The notes under the pieces were generated by a model. The model had not been told where the DNA came from, did not search any database, and saw only the letters and a list, made by a program, of their open reading frames with translations. Position numbers and translations under genes: made by a program. This document shows, one piece after another, positions 18,717 through 26,845 of a stretch of DNA of 64,000 nucleotides; position 1 is the stretch's first letter, and every line of letters begins with the position of its first letter. This stretch comes from Hydrogenophilales bacterium (lineage in GTDB: Bacteria; Pseudomonadota; Gammaproteobacteria; Burkholderiales; Thiobacillaceae), in assembly GCA_016195805.1 (NCBI GenBank), contig JACPYT010000003.1, positions 215,791 to 279,790 of the forward strand, in the 5' to 3' direction.

Positions 18717-19820
18717 ATGAACCCCATGGCTAAATCCCACTTTTTGCGTGTTGCCTTGCTTGGCCTGACAGTCAGTCTGGTCAACGGTTGTGGCAAACAC
18801 GAATCTCCAGAACAACAGGCTGCCGCCGTCGGCCGCACGGTGGCAGCCGAGGTGCAGACGGTGATGCAGGCCCCGTTGAGCGTGCGTGTGGAAACGCCAG
18901 GCGCGGTGGTTTCGGAAGACCAGGTCCAGGTGGCCTCGCGGCTGATGGGCTATATCCGCGAGATCAAGGTCGGGGAGGGACAAGCGGTCAAGGCCGGTCA
19001 ATTGCTGTTCGTGGTCGACCCCTCCGATATACAAGGGCAGATGAACCAGGCCCGCGCCGGGCTGGCGCAGGCCGAGGCTGCGCTGGCGGACGCCAAGCTC
19101 GACTATGAGCGTTTCGGCACGCTTTACAAGGAAGAGGCCATCCCCAAATTGCAGTGGGACAAGATCCGTCTGCAATATCAGGTCGCGCAGCAACAGGTCG
19201 CAGCCGCCCGCGCCGGCCTGGGACAGGCATCCAGCCAGATGCGCTATGCCTCGGTGGTGGCGCCGATCAGCGGCGTCGTCACGCAGAAGATGGCCAATGT
19301 CGGCGACCTCGCCGCACCTGGGCGGCCGGTGCTGGCGATCGAAGGCCTGAAGAAACTCCAGGTGCGGACCAGCGTGAGCGGCGATGTGTTCGCCCGCATC
19401 AAGACGGGCGAGAAAGTCAGCATCGTGCCCGATGGCGATGCGACGCAGGCGCCGATCGAAGGCGTGATCGCCCAGGCGGTGCCGGCGGCCGATCCGGCCA
19501 GCCACACCCACCTGGTAAAGATCGACTTGCCCGCGGGCAGCGGCCTCTCGAGCGGCAATTTCGTGCGCGTGGGATTTGCCGTCGGCAGCCGTCAGGGCAT
19601 CCGCGTGCCGGTTGCGGCCCTGGCCGAACGCGCGGGCATTACCGGCGTGTTCGTGGTCGACGCCCAGGGCATCGCGCGTTATCGCATGGTGCGCACCGGC
19701 GCGACCGCGCAGGACGGGGTGGAAATCGTGTCCGGCCTGAACCCGGGCGACAAGGTGGCCGTCTCCCAGGTCGAACGACTGGAGAACGGCGACAGGGTGA
19801 GCGGGGCTGCCCATGACTGA
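18717..19820 (+). CDS. RND efflux periplasmic adaptor (membrane fusion lipoprotein)
   Basis: 367-residue HlyD/AcrA-type adaptor. The N-terminus is a lipoprotein signal with Cys in VNGCGKH; then a lipoyl-like half (GYIREIKVGEGQAVKAGQLLFVVDPSDIQ), a coiled-coil hairpin at about 95-165, the second lipoyl half (APISGVVTQKMANVGDLAAPG) and a beta barrel with a membrane-proximal domain. It couples the RND permease to the TolC-like channel. An ATG at 18726 is an alternative start. The 3' end overlaps the permease gene by 8 bp. Confidence 0.9.
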   Translation: MNPMAKSHFLRVALLGLTVSLVNGCGKHESPEQQAAAVGRTVAAEVQTVMQAPLSVRVETPGAVVSEDQVQVASRLMGYIREIKVGEGQAVKAGQLLFVVDPSDIQGQMNQARAGLAQAEAALADAKLDYERFGTLYKEEAIPKLQWDKIRLQYQVAQQQVAAARAGLGQASSQMRYASVVAPISGVVTQKMANVGDLAAPGRPVLAIEGLKKLQVRTSVSGDVFARIKTGEKVSIVPDGDATQAPIEGVIAQAVPAADPASHTHLVKIDLPAGSGLSSGNFVRVGFAVGSRQGIRVPVAALAERAGITGVFVVDAQGIARYRMVRTGATAQDGVEIVSGLNPGDKVAVSQVERLENGDRVSGAAHD

Positions 19821-22800
19821 GCGCGCCGCTCCGCTCAATATCGCCGGCAAACTGGCCGGCGTTTTCATCGAATCCAAGATCACCGCCATGATCATGCTGG
19901 CGGTGGCGCTGGCGGGCATGATGGCGCTGTTCGTCACCCCGCGCGAATACAACCCGCAGATTGTGGTGCCGGCCGCCAACATCATCGTCGCCAAGCCGGG
20001 CGCCTCGTCCGAGGAAATCCAGAACCTGGTGGTCAAGCCGCTGGAAGCCATCATGAACGCCCAGTCCGGCGTCGATCACACCTTCGGCTATGCCGCCCCG
20101 GATTTCGGCCTGGTGACCGTGCAGTTCAAGGTGGGGGAAGACCAGGAAAAGAGCCTGGTCAAGCTCTACAACCAGCTGATGCAGAACATGGACCGCATGC
20201 CGCCCGGGGCCATGCAGCCGGTGGTCAAGCCGGTCAACGTCGACGACGTGCCGATCATGACGCTGACGTTGTCCTCCGCCCGGCTTGACGATCAGCAGAT
20301 CCGCCAGGTGGCGAGCCGCGTTCTGGAGCAGCTGCGCAATGTGCCCGGGGTGTCGTTCACCCAGCTCCTGGGCGGCGCGCCGCGCGCGGTCAACGTGTGG
20401 ATTTCGCCTGCCAAGCTGGCGGCCGCCGGCATCGCGCTCGACCAGGTCGACCAGATGCTGCAGGGGCAGAACGTCGCCGTGCCGGCCGGTACGCTGGTGG
20501 ACAACAACCGGGCCTCGCCCTTGCGGGTGCAGGGTTTCCTCGGCAGCGCCCGCGAAGTGGGCGACATCGTCATCGGCGTGCCCAACGGGCGTCCGGTATT
20601 CCTGAAGGACGTCGCCACCATCGTCGACGGCCCGCAGGAGGTGGACCAGAGCACGCGCTTTGCCTTTGGCCCCGCGGCCGGCAAGGGCGCGGGGCGCGGC
20701 GAGGCGCCGGCCGTAACGCTGGCCATCGCGAAGAAAGCCGGCACCAATGCGGTGGTGGTCGCCGATGCCGTGCTGAAGAAACTCGACCAGCTCAAACGCC
20801 AGGCCATCCCCGCCGACATCACGGTGGCGGTGACCCGCGACGACGGCGCCCGTGCCAACGATGCGGTCAACACCCTGGTCGAGCACCTCGGCATCGCCAT
20901 CGGTTCGGTAGTGGTGATCCTGATGTTCTTTCTCGGCTGGCGCGAAGCCGGCATCGTCACCCTGACCGTGCCGCTGATCCTGTTCGTGGTGCTGACCATC
21001 GGCCTGTTCGCCGGCCAGACCATCAACCGCATCACGCTGTTCGCGCTGATCCTGTCGCTGGGCCTGCTGGTCGACGCCGCCATCGTGGTGGTGGAGAACA
21101 TCCACCGCCACCTGCATCACGGCATCGGCGACCGCGATTTCAAGGCCGTGGTCATCCAGGCCACCAACGAAATCGGCAACCCCACCAACATCGCCACCAT
21201 CGCGGTGATCTTGGCCTTCATCCCCATGGCCTTCGTCACCGGCATGATGGGCCCCTTCATGCTGCCCATCCCGTTCAACGTGCCGGTGGCCATGATCGCC
21301 TCGCTGCTGATCGCCTACATCGTGGTGCCGTGGGCGACCAATCTGTGGCTCAGGAAAAAGGCCGCACTGAGCGAACTGGCGCGCAAGGAGAGTCTGGAAG
21401 AAGCCGGCGCGCACAAGACCGACCGGCTGCATCGCGCCTACGTCAAAACCGTCACGCCCTTCATCGAGCACAGCGGCCGCCGCAATCTGATGTTTCTGGC
21501 GGTGCTGGGCCTGCTGGTGGCGGCCATGCTGATGCCGGCATGGCAGTTCATCCGCCCTTCCGGCATCAACGGGCCGCTGTCGGCGCTGGGGGTGGAACTC
21601 AAGATGCTACCCAACGACAACACCAATACCTTCCTGGTGGAAATCGACACCCCGGCCGGCACCACGCTGGAAGAGACCGACCGCGCCGCGCGTGCGGTGG
21701 GCGAGGTGCTGGCGCACAACCGCTTCGTCACCGATTACCAGACCTTCCTCGGCATGACCGCACCCATCGACTTCGCCGCCCTGGTGCGGGGCGATCCGAT
21801 CAAGCGCGGCGACAATCTGGCGCAGATCCGAGTCAACCTGGTGGACAAGCATCGGCGTTCGACCTCGTCGCACCAGATCGTGCAGGCGCTCAACGACAGC
21901 CTCAAGCCGCTGCACCAGGCGTTCCCGCAGGCCCGCATCAAGCTCTACGAAACCCCGCCCGGCCCGCCGGTGCAGGCGCAGGTGCTGGCCGAGCTGTACG
22001 GGCCCGACTATGAAAAACTGCGCAGCGCCTCGCCCGAGGTGCGGCGCGCGTTCGAGTCGGTCTACGGCATGATCAATACCGACGATTCGGTGACCGCCAC
22101 CCTGCAATCCTTCTCGGTCCAGGTGGACCGCGAGAAGGCCGCGCTGGCGGGCATCGTCGCCGGCCAGGTGGGCAAGCTGCTGCGCGACTACGTGACGGGC
22201 CTGTCGATCGGCTCGGTGCACGTCGATTCCGCGCGCGACCCCGTCAACATCGTGGTGCGCCTGCCGCGCGCGGAACGCCAGTCGCCCGCGTCGCTGATGG
22301 CGATCCGCCTGACCAACATGATGGGCAAGCAGGTGCCGCTGGGCGCGATCGCCAAGGTGGAAACCATTCCCTACGGCAAACCCATTTACGACCGCGACCA
22401 GCATCCCATGGTCATGGTGGGCGGTGAAATGATCACCTCCAGCCCGGTCTATGCCGTGCTGGCGCTGGACAAGATGCTGGACGGCACCCTGCTGCCCAAT
22501 GGCGTACGCTTCAAGACCGGTAATCTGGGCTTCACCCAGGCGACGCCGGACGACGTCACCGGTTACCACCTGCTGTGGGGCGGGGAAATGCGCCTGACCC
22601 TGGACGTGTTCCGCGACCTCGGCTCGGCCTTCATCATCGCCCTGGTGTTCATCTACCTGCTGCTGGTCGGCTACTACAAGTCCTTCGTCATGCCGATGAT
22701 CGTGATGGGCGCCATTCCGCTGACCCTGATTGGCGTCTTCCCCGGCCACTGGGCGACCAGCCAGGCGTTCACCGCCACCTCGATGATCGGCGTCATCGCG

Positions 22801-23097
22801 CTGGCCGGCATCGTGGTGCGCAACTCGCTGCTGCTGATCGACTTCATCGTCGATTACCGCGCCCAGGGCTACGGCCTCAAGGAAGCGGTGATCGAGGCCG
22901 GCGCGGTGCGGCTGCGGCCCATCCTGCTGACTGCGCTCGCCATCATCCTGGGATCGGCGATCATGATCACCGACCCGGTGTTCGGCGGTTTGGCGGTATC
23001 GCTGATTTTCGGCACCTTCGCCTCCACCGCGCTCACCCTGATCGTCATCCCGCTGCTGTATTACATCTGGCAGAAACGCAGCGAGCCCCCGGCTTGA
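19813..23097 (+). CDS. RND-family efflux permease
   Basis: 1094-residue AcrB-superfamily inner-membrane pump with twelve expected helices and two large periplasmic loops. The first helix block is followed by the porter domain (GASSEEIQNLVVKPLEA). Helix 4 reads LLVDAAIVVVENIHRH with a single Asp (D421) where drug pumps of the AcrB type have two; helix 10-11 residues (IALAGIVVRNSLLLIDF) are present. This single-Asp pattern occurs in poorly characterised RND branches, so the substrate is uncertain; the downstream rhodanese and thiol proteins hint at a thiol or sulfur link, by inference only. Confidence 0.9.
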   Translation: MTERAAPLNIAGKLAGVFIESKITAMIMLAVALAGMMALFVTPREYNPQIVVPAANIIVAKPGASSEEIQNLVVKPLEAIMNAQSGVDHTFGYAAPDFGLVTVQFKVGEDQEKSLVKLYNQLMQNMDRMPPGAMQPVVKPVNVDDVPIMTLTLSSARLDDQQIRQVASRVLEQLRNVPGVSFTQLLGGAPRAVNVWISPAKLAAAGIALDQVDQMLQGQNVAVPAGTLVDNNRASPLRVQGFLGSAREVGDIVIGVPNGRPVFLKDVATIVDGPQEVDQSTRFAFGPAAGKGAGRGEAPAVTLAIAKKAGTNAVVVADAVLKKLDQLKRQAIPADITVAVTRDDGARANDAVNTLVEHLGIAIGSVVVILMFFLGWREAGIVTLTVPLILFVVLTIGLFAGQTINRITLFALILSLGLLVDAAIVVVENIHRHLHHGIGDRDFKAVVIQATNEIGNPTNIATIAVILAFIPMAFVTGMMGPFMLPIPFNVPVAMIASLLIAYIVVPWATNLWLRKKAALSELARKESLEEAGAHKTDRLHRAYVKTVTPFIEHSGRRNLMFLAVLGLLVAAMLMPAWQFIRPSGINGPLSALGVELKMLPNDNTNTFLVEIDTPAGTTLEETDRAARAVGEVLAHNRFVTDYQTFLGMTAPIDFAALVRGDPIKRGDNLAQIRVNLVDKHRRSTSSHQIVQALNDSLKPLHQAFPQARIKLYETPPGPPVQAQVLAELYGPDYEKLRSASPEVRRAFESVYGMINTDDSVTATLQSFSVQVDREKAALAGIVAGQVGKLLRDYVTGLSIGSVHVDSARDPVNIVVRLPRAERQSPASLMAIRLTNMMGKQVPLGAIAKVETIPYGKPIYDRDQHPMVMVGGEMITSSPVYAVLALDKMLDGTLLPNGVRFKTGNLGFTQATPDDVTGYHLLWGGEMRLTLDVFRDLGSAFIIALVFIYLLLVGYYKSFVMPMIVMGAIPLTLIGVFPGHWATSQAFTATSMIGVIALAGIVVRNSLLLIDFIVDYRAQGYGLKEAVIEAGAVRLRPILLTALAIILGSAIMITDPVFGGLAVSLIFGTFASTALTLIVIPLLYYIWQKRSEPPA

Positions 23098-23149
23098 TAA
23101 AACATGAGCCGCCCTTATCTTTGTTATTGTTTTTCTCGAGGAAACCATC

Positions 23150-23368
23150 ATGACCGTTGAACGTATGGTCCGCATCATCGCCGGCTTTTTCATCATGCTT
23201 TCGCTGGCGCTGGCGCACTTTTCCGGCAGCATCGACATGACCCATGTGTCGTGGCTGTGGTTCACCGCCTTCGTCGGCTTCAACCTGTTCCAGTCCGGCA
23301 TCACCCGCTTCTGCCCGATGGACATCATGCTGAAGAAGGCCGGGGTCCAACAAGGCTGCGGCCTGTAA
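23150..23368 (+). CDS. DUF2892 (YgaP-type) membrane protein
   Basis: 72-residue inner-membrane protein with two hydrophobic helices (about residues 6-22 and 33-50) and the ITRFCPMDIMLKKAG end typical of DUF2892, the membrane part of the YgaP rhodanese. Two cysteines lie near the C-terminus. In many proteobacteria it is encoded beside rhodaneses under persulfide-sensing repressors. Here it is directly ahead of a rhodanese by 9 bp and after the RND permease, with a GAGGAAA ribosome site. Confidence 0.85.
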   Translation: MTVERMVRIIAGFFIMLSLALAHFSGSIDMTHVSWLWFTAFVGFNLFQSGITRFCPMDIMLKKAGVQQGCGL

Positions 23369-23377
23369 GGGGGAAAC

Positions 23378-23791
23378 ATGGACATTCAATTCCTGCAGCA
23401 GAACTGGATGCTGGTGGCGGTGGCGGTGGTGTCCGGCGCGATGCTGGTGTGGTCCTTCATCGGCGGCAAGCTGTCCGGCATCGAGGAGGCCGACACGCTC
23501 AAGGCCACCCGCCTCTACAACGACGACGCCCTGGTGCTCGACGTGCGCGAGGACAAGGAATACGCCGCCGGCCACATCCCCAAGGCCAGGCACATTCCGC
23601 TCGGACAGCTGGCCGGCCGCCTCCAGGAACTCGAGAAATTCAAGGGCAAACCCATCCTCGTCACCTGCCGCAGCGGCCAGCGCTCGGCGCGCGCCTGCGG
23701 CATGCTGAAAAAGGCCGGTTTCGAGACCGTATACAACCAGGCGGGCGGCATCGTCGCGTGGGAACGCGCCAACCTGCCCGTCGCCAAGTAA
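23378..23791 (+). CDS. Membrane-anchored rhodanese-like sulfurtransferase
   Basis: 137-residue protein with one N-terminal helix (residues 10-28) and a single rhodanese domain. Catalytic C97 lies in the CRSGQRS loop, and the supporting motifs DVREDKEYAAGHIPKARHIP and NQAGGIVAWE are complete. It should move sulfane sulfur from a persulfide donor to an acceptor thiol at the cytoplasmic face. Between DUF2892 and a glutaredoxin gene, in one direction, it looks like part of a persulfide-handling set. Confidence 0.9.
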   Translation: MDIQFLQQNWMLVAVAVVSGAMLVWSFIGGKLSGIEEADTLKATRLYNDDALVLDVREDKEYAAGHIPKARHIPLGQLAGRLQELEKFKGKPILVTCRSGQRSARACGMLKKAGFETVYNQAGGIVAWERANLPVAK

Positions 23792-23811
23792 TAAGCAACA
23801 AGGAAACTCTC

Positions 23812-24075
23812 ATGGCCAAAGTCGTAATGTATTGCACCGCCATCTGCCCCTACTGCGTCGCCGCCGAGCGCCTGCTCAAGAGCCGCGGCGTTGCCGAGAT
23901 CGAGAAAATCCGCATCGATCTCGACCCGGCGAAGCAGGAGGAAATGATCGCCCGCTCCGGCGGCCGCCGCACCGTCCCGCAGGTGTTCATCGGCGACACC
24001 CACGTCGGCGGCTTCGACGACACCTCGGCGCTCGACGCCGCCGGCGAACTGGTGCCGCTGCTCGCCCGCACCTGA
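23812..24075 (+). CDS. grxC: Glutaredoxin 3 (CPYC type)
   Basis: 87-residue dithiol glutaredoxin. Active site CPYC at residues 12-15, the TVPQVFIGDTHVGGFDD block that binds glutathione (cis-Pro and GG), and normal length. It reduces protein disulfides and mixed glutathione disulfides. The ATG at 23812 follows AAGGAAA. It follows the rhodanese by 20 bp; the glutathione supplied by gshA-gshB further along the window would be its cofactor. Confidence 0.93.
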   Translation: MAKVVMYCTAICPYCVAAERLLKSRGVAEIEKIRIDLDPAKQEEMIARSGGRRTVPQVFIGDTHVGGFDDTSALDAAGELVPLLART

Positions 24076-24084
24076 GCCCCCGCT

Positions 24085-24113
24085 GGCGTGCGCTTGAATT
24101 CCCGGCGCACGCC
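24085..24113 (+). other. Intercistronic stem-loop between grxC and trxC
   Basis: GGCGTGCGC (24085-24093) and GCGCACGCC (24105-24113) form a perfect 9-bp stem with an 11-base loop. There is no T run, so it is more likely an mRNA-stabilising or processing structure than a terminator. Confidence 0.5.
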
Positions 24114-24154
24114 ACCACCTTGAAGCAGTCATCCACCGTTTCGAGGATCGCCCC

Positions 24155-24583
24155 ATGGAACTCGCCTGCCCCCATTGCCTCGCCGTCAACCGCGTGCCGG
24201 ACGACCGGCTGGCGAATGCGCCCAAATGCGGCAAATGCGGCACGCCGCTGCTGCCCGGCAAACCGGTGGACCTCACTGCCGACACGTTCGACCGCTTCAT
24301 CGCCCGCGCCGGCCTGCCGGTGCTGGTCGATTTCTGGGCCGGCTGGTGTGGCCCCTGCAAGATGATGGCACCGGTGTTCCAGCAGATGGCCGCCGAGATG
24401 GGCACCCGCGTGCGCTTTGCCAAGGTCGATACCGAAGCGCATCCGCAGGTGTCGATGCGCCACCACATCAAGGGCATCCCCAGCCTGATCCTGTTCCGGG
24501 ATGGCGCCGAAGTAGCGCGCATCTCGGGCGCCATGGAAGCCCATGCGCTGAAGCGCTGGCTGGCGTCGCAGGGCATTCAGTAA
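24155..24583 (+). CDS. trxC: Thioredoxin 2 (TrxC), zinc-binding N-terminus
   Basis: 142-residue thioredoxin with an added N-terminal zinc ribbon: cysteine pairs C5/C8 and C25/C28, then the thioredoxin fold with WCGPC (C65/C68) and the cis-Pro loop IPSLILF. Trx2 in E. coli is induced by oxidative stress through OxyR. Here it ends a run of DUF2892, rhodanese, glutaredoxin and thioredoxin, and is followed by an intrinsic terminator. Confidence 0.95.
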   Translation: MELACPHCLAVNRVPDDRLANAPKCGKCGTPLLPGKPVDLTADTFDRFIARAGLPVLVDFWAGWCGPCKMMAPVFQQMAAEMGTRVRFAKVDTEAHPQVSMRHHIKGIPSLILFRDGAEVARISGAMEAHALKRWLASQGIQ

Positions 24584-24638
24584 GGGGCATGGCCGATTCA
24601 TGGAAGTGCCTTAAAGCCCGTGTAAAATAAACCCATCC

Positions 24639-24666
24639 CCGGAGCGCACGCTCCGGTTTTCTTATT
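24639..24666 (+). terminator. Intrinsic terminator after trxC
   Basis: CCGGAGCG-CA-CGCTCCGG forms a tight stem followed by TTTTCTTATT, 55 bp after the trxC stop and 18 bp ahead of secB. A promoter-like TAAAAT at 24623 lies just before it, so a role as leader hairpin of secB cannot be excluded. Confidence 0.7.
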
Positions 24667-24683
24667 CAGGGAGACGAGACATC

Positions 24684-25142
24684 ATGGCCGACGCACAACA
24701 ACCCGTATTCAATATCGAAAAGCTCTACGTCAAGGATCTGTCGGTGGAAGTGCCCAACGCGCCCGGCATCTACCTGGAACGCGAAGCCCCGCAGATCGAC
24801 GTCAACATGTCGACCGAAAGCCGCGCGCTGGGCGAAGACCTGTACCACGCCAGCATCACCGTCACCGTCACCGCCAAGACCGGCGACAAGACCATGTTCC
24901 TGGTCGAATGCACCCAGGCCGGCATCTTCCGCATCGAACACGTGCCGCAGGACCAGCTGCCCATGGTGCTGGGCATCGGCTGCCCCAACATCGTCTTCCC
25001 GTATCTGCGCGAGACCGTCTCCGACGTGGTGATCCGCGCCGGCTTCCCGCCGCTGCTGCTGAACCCGGTCAACTTCGAGTCGCTGTTCGTGCAGCAACAG
25101 CAGGCGCAACAGCAACAGGCTGCGCCTGCACAAACCCATTGA
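24684..25142 (+). CDS. secB: Protein-export chaperone SecB
   Basis: 152-residue tetrameric chaperone that keeps preproteins unfolded and hands them to SecA. The family core is clear: FNIEKLYVKDLSVEVPNAP, the VECTQAGIFRIEHVP strand and FPYLRETVSDVVIRAGFPPLLLNPVNF. A Gln-rich tail ends the protein. The glutaredoxin-secB-gpsA order is widespread in proteobacteria; here trxC and an SH3 gene are added between. Confidence 0.96.
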   Translation: MADAQQPVFNIEKLYVKDLSVEVPNAPGIYLEREAPQIDVNMSTESRALGEDLYHASITVTVTAKTGDKTMFLVECTQAGIFRIEHVPQDQLPMVLGIGCPNIVFPYLRETVSDVVIRAGFPPLLLNPVNFESLFVQQQQAQQQQAAPAQTH

Positions 25143-25149
25143 ACCGGGC

Positions 25150-25611
25150 GTGCTGACACTGCGACGGCCCCGCGCCGCCCTGCTCCTCACGGGCGGCCTG
25201 CTGCTCGCGCTGGCGCATCCTGCCAGTGCGCTGGAATACCGCAGCACCGGACGCGCCGCCCTGCTGTATGACGCGCCGTCGACCGCAGCCGGCAAGCTGG
25301 CGGTTGCGGGGAGCGGCCTGCCGCTCGAAGTCGTCGTCGACACCGAGGCCTGGGCCAAGGTGCGCGACTACACCGGCCGTCTGGCATGGATCGAGAAGTC
25401 CGCCCTCGGCGGCCCCCGGAGTGTCATGGTCAAGGCCGACACCAGCACCATCCGGCAGCAACCGCGGGCCGATGCCGACGTCGTGTTTCGCGCCGCACGC
25501 GGCGTCCTGCTCGACGTCACCGGCAAGCCCGACGCGTACGGCTGGCTGCCGGTGAAGCATGCCGACGGCCTCGCCGGCTGGGTGCCTATGCGCGAGGTAT
25601 GGGGCCAATGA
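25150..25611 (+). CDS. Exported SH3-domain protein
   Basis: 153-residue protein with an N-terminal signal peptide (ALLLTGGLLLALAHPASA) and two bacterial SH3-like repeats of the COG3807 type, about residues 28-85 and 90-150 (paired AWAKVRDYTGRLAWIEKSAL and YGWLPVKHADGLAGWVPM). Such domains bind peptidoglycan or proteins in the periplasm; the precise role is unknown. GTG start. Its stop overlaps the gpsA start as ATGA. Confidence 0.8.
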   Translation: MLTLRRPRAALLLTGGLLLALAHPASALEYRSTGRAALLYDAPSTAAGKLAVAGSGLPLEVVVDTEAWAKVRDYTGRLAWIEKSALGGPRSVMVKADTSTIRQQPRADADVVFRAARGVLLDVTGKPDAYGWLPVKHADGLAGWVPMREVWGQ

Positions 25612-26594
25612 AACTGGCAGTGCTCGGTGCCGGTGCATGGGGCACTGCGCTGGCGGCCAGCTGGGCCCCCCACCACGGCGTCACCCTGTGGGGACGCAAC
25701 GCAGCCGAACTCGACGCCATGCGCGTGACCCGCGTCAACGCGCGCTATCTGCCTGATTGCGGGCTGCCGGACGCGCTGCATTTCAGCGCCGACCTGAATG
25801 CCGCCGTCGACGGCGCCGATCTGGTCGTCGTCGCCGTTCCCAGCAGCGGCTTGCGCGCCACCCTGGCAGCGCTGGCGAGCCGCCCGGCGCTGCCGCCGCT
25901 GATCTGGGTATGCAAGGGCTTCGAGCCCGGCAGCCGAAAATTGCCGCACCAGCTCGTCGCCGAACTGCTGCCCTCACACAGCCAGACCGGCGTGCTGTCG
26001 GGGCCCAGCTTTGCCTTGGAAGTCGCACAGGGTTACCCCACTGCGCTGACGCTAGCGTCCCACGACACCATGCTGGCACAACGCTTGGCTGAAACCCTGT
26101 CCGGCCAACGCCTGCGCATCTATGCGCACGACGACGTCATCGGCGTGGAAATCGGCGGCGCGCTGAAAAACGTCATGGCGATCGCCGCCGGCATCTGCGA
26201 CGGCCTGCAGCTCGGCCACAACGCACGCGCCGCCCTCATCACCCGCGGGCTCGCCGAAATGACCCGCCTCGGGGTCCGGCTCGGCGGCCACTTCGAGACC
26301 TTCATGGGACTGTCCGGCCTCGGCGACCTCATCCTCACCACCACCGGCGATCTTTCGCGCAACCGCCAGGTCGGCCTGCGCCTCGCGCGTGGCCAGGCGC
26401 TCGACGCCATCCTCGCCGAACTCGGCCACGTCGCCGAAGGCGTCACCACCGCGCGCGAAGTCGCCGCGCTCGCCACCGGGCTTGGCGTCGACATGCCGAT
26501 CGCCCGCGCCGTCTGCCAGATGCTGTTTGAAGGCCTGCCCGCCGCGCAGGCGGTCGATGCCCTGCTGAACCGGGAAATCAAGGCCGAATTCTAA
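25608..26594 (+). CDS. gpsA: Glycerol-3-phosphate dehydrogenase [NAD(P)+]
   Basis: 328-residue enzyme reducing dihydroxyacetone phosphate to sn-glycerol-3-phosphate for phospholipid synthesis; it supplies the substrate of PlsY at the start of the window. The nucleotide-binding GAGAWGTALA, SGPSFA, the catalytic Lys in GGALKNVMAIAAG, and the GLSGLGDLILT motif are complete. The ATG at 25608 overlaps the upstream stop and gives the normal length; the frame is open further upstream but that part lies inside the SH3 gene. Confidence 0.95.
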   Translation: MKLAVLGAGAWGTALAASWAPHHGVTLWGRNAAELDAMRVTRVNARYLPDCGLPDALHFSADLNAAVDGADLVVVAVPSSGLRATLAALASRPALPPLIWVCKGFEPGSRKLPHQLVAELLPSHSQTGVLSGPSFALEVAQGYPTALTLASHDTMLAQRLAETLSGQRLRIYAHDDVIGVEIGGALKNVMAIAAGICDGLQLGHNARAALITRGLAEMTRLGVRLGGHFETFMGLSGLGDLILTTTGDLSRNRQVGLRLARGQALDAILAELGHVAEGVTTAREVAALATGLGVDMPIARAVCQMLFEGLPAAQAVDALLNREIKAEF

Positions 26595-26845
26595 AAACCG
26601 GCTCCCCATCCCGTTCCTGAAGAGCGCATTGCCCGTTCCGCGGCAGATCTGCATTCGGGCATCCGCCCAGGTCGTGCTTGTTGTCGCGCAAGCGCCCAGC
26701 TACAGTCCATATTAGCAATGCCCGTCACACCGACCTGAAGTGTGCCGAAGGAACGCCAGGACGCCCGGCACAAAACTGGCTGCATTCGACAACACAACAA
26801 CATCATTTACCAGGGAAAAGCTGCCTACAAGGCCTCGCCGCCAGC

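Noticed and set aside
19639..23385. Long antisense frames across the RND permease gene
   Set aside because: His/Asp/Gln-rich translations typical of shadow frames; the sense RND protein is unmistakable.
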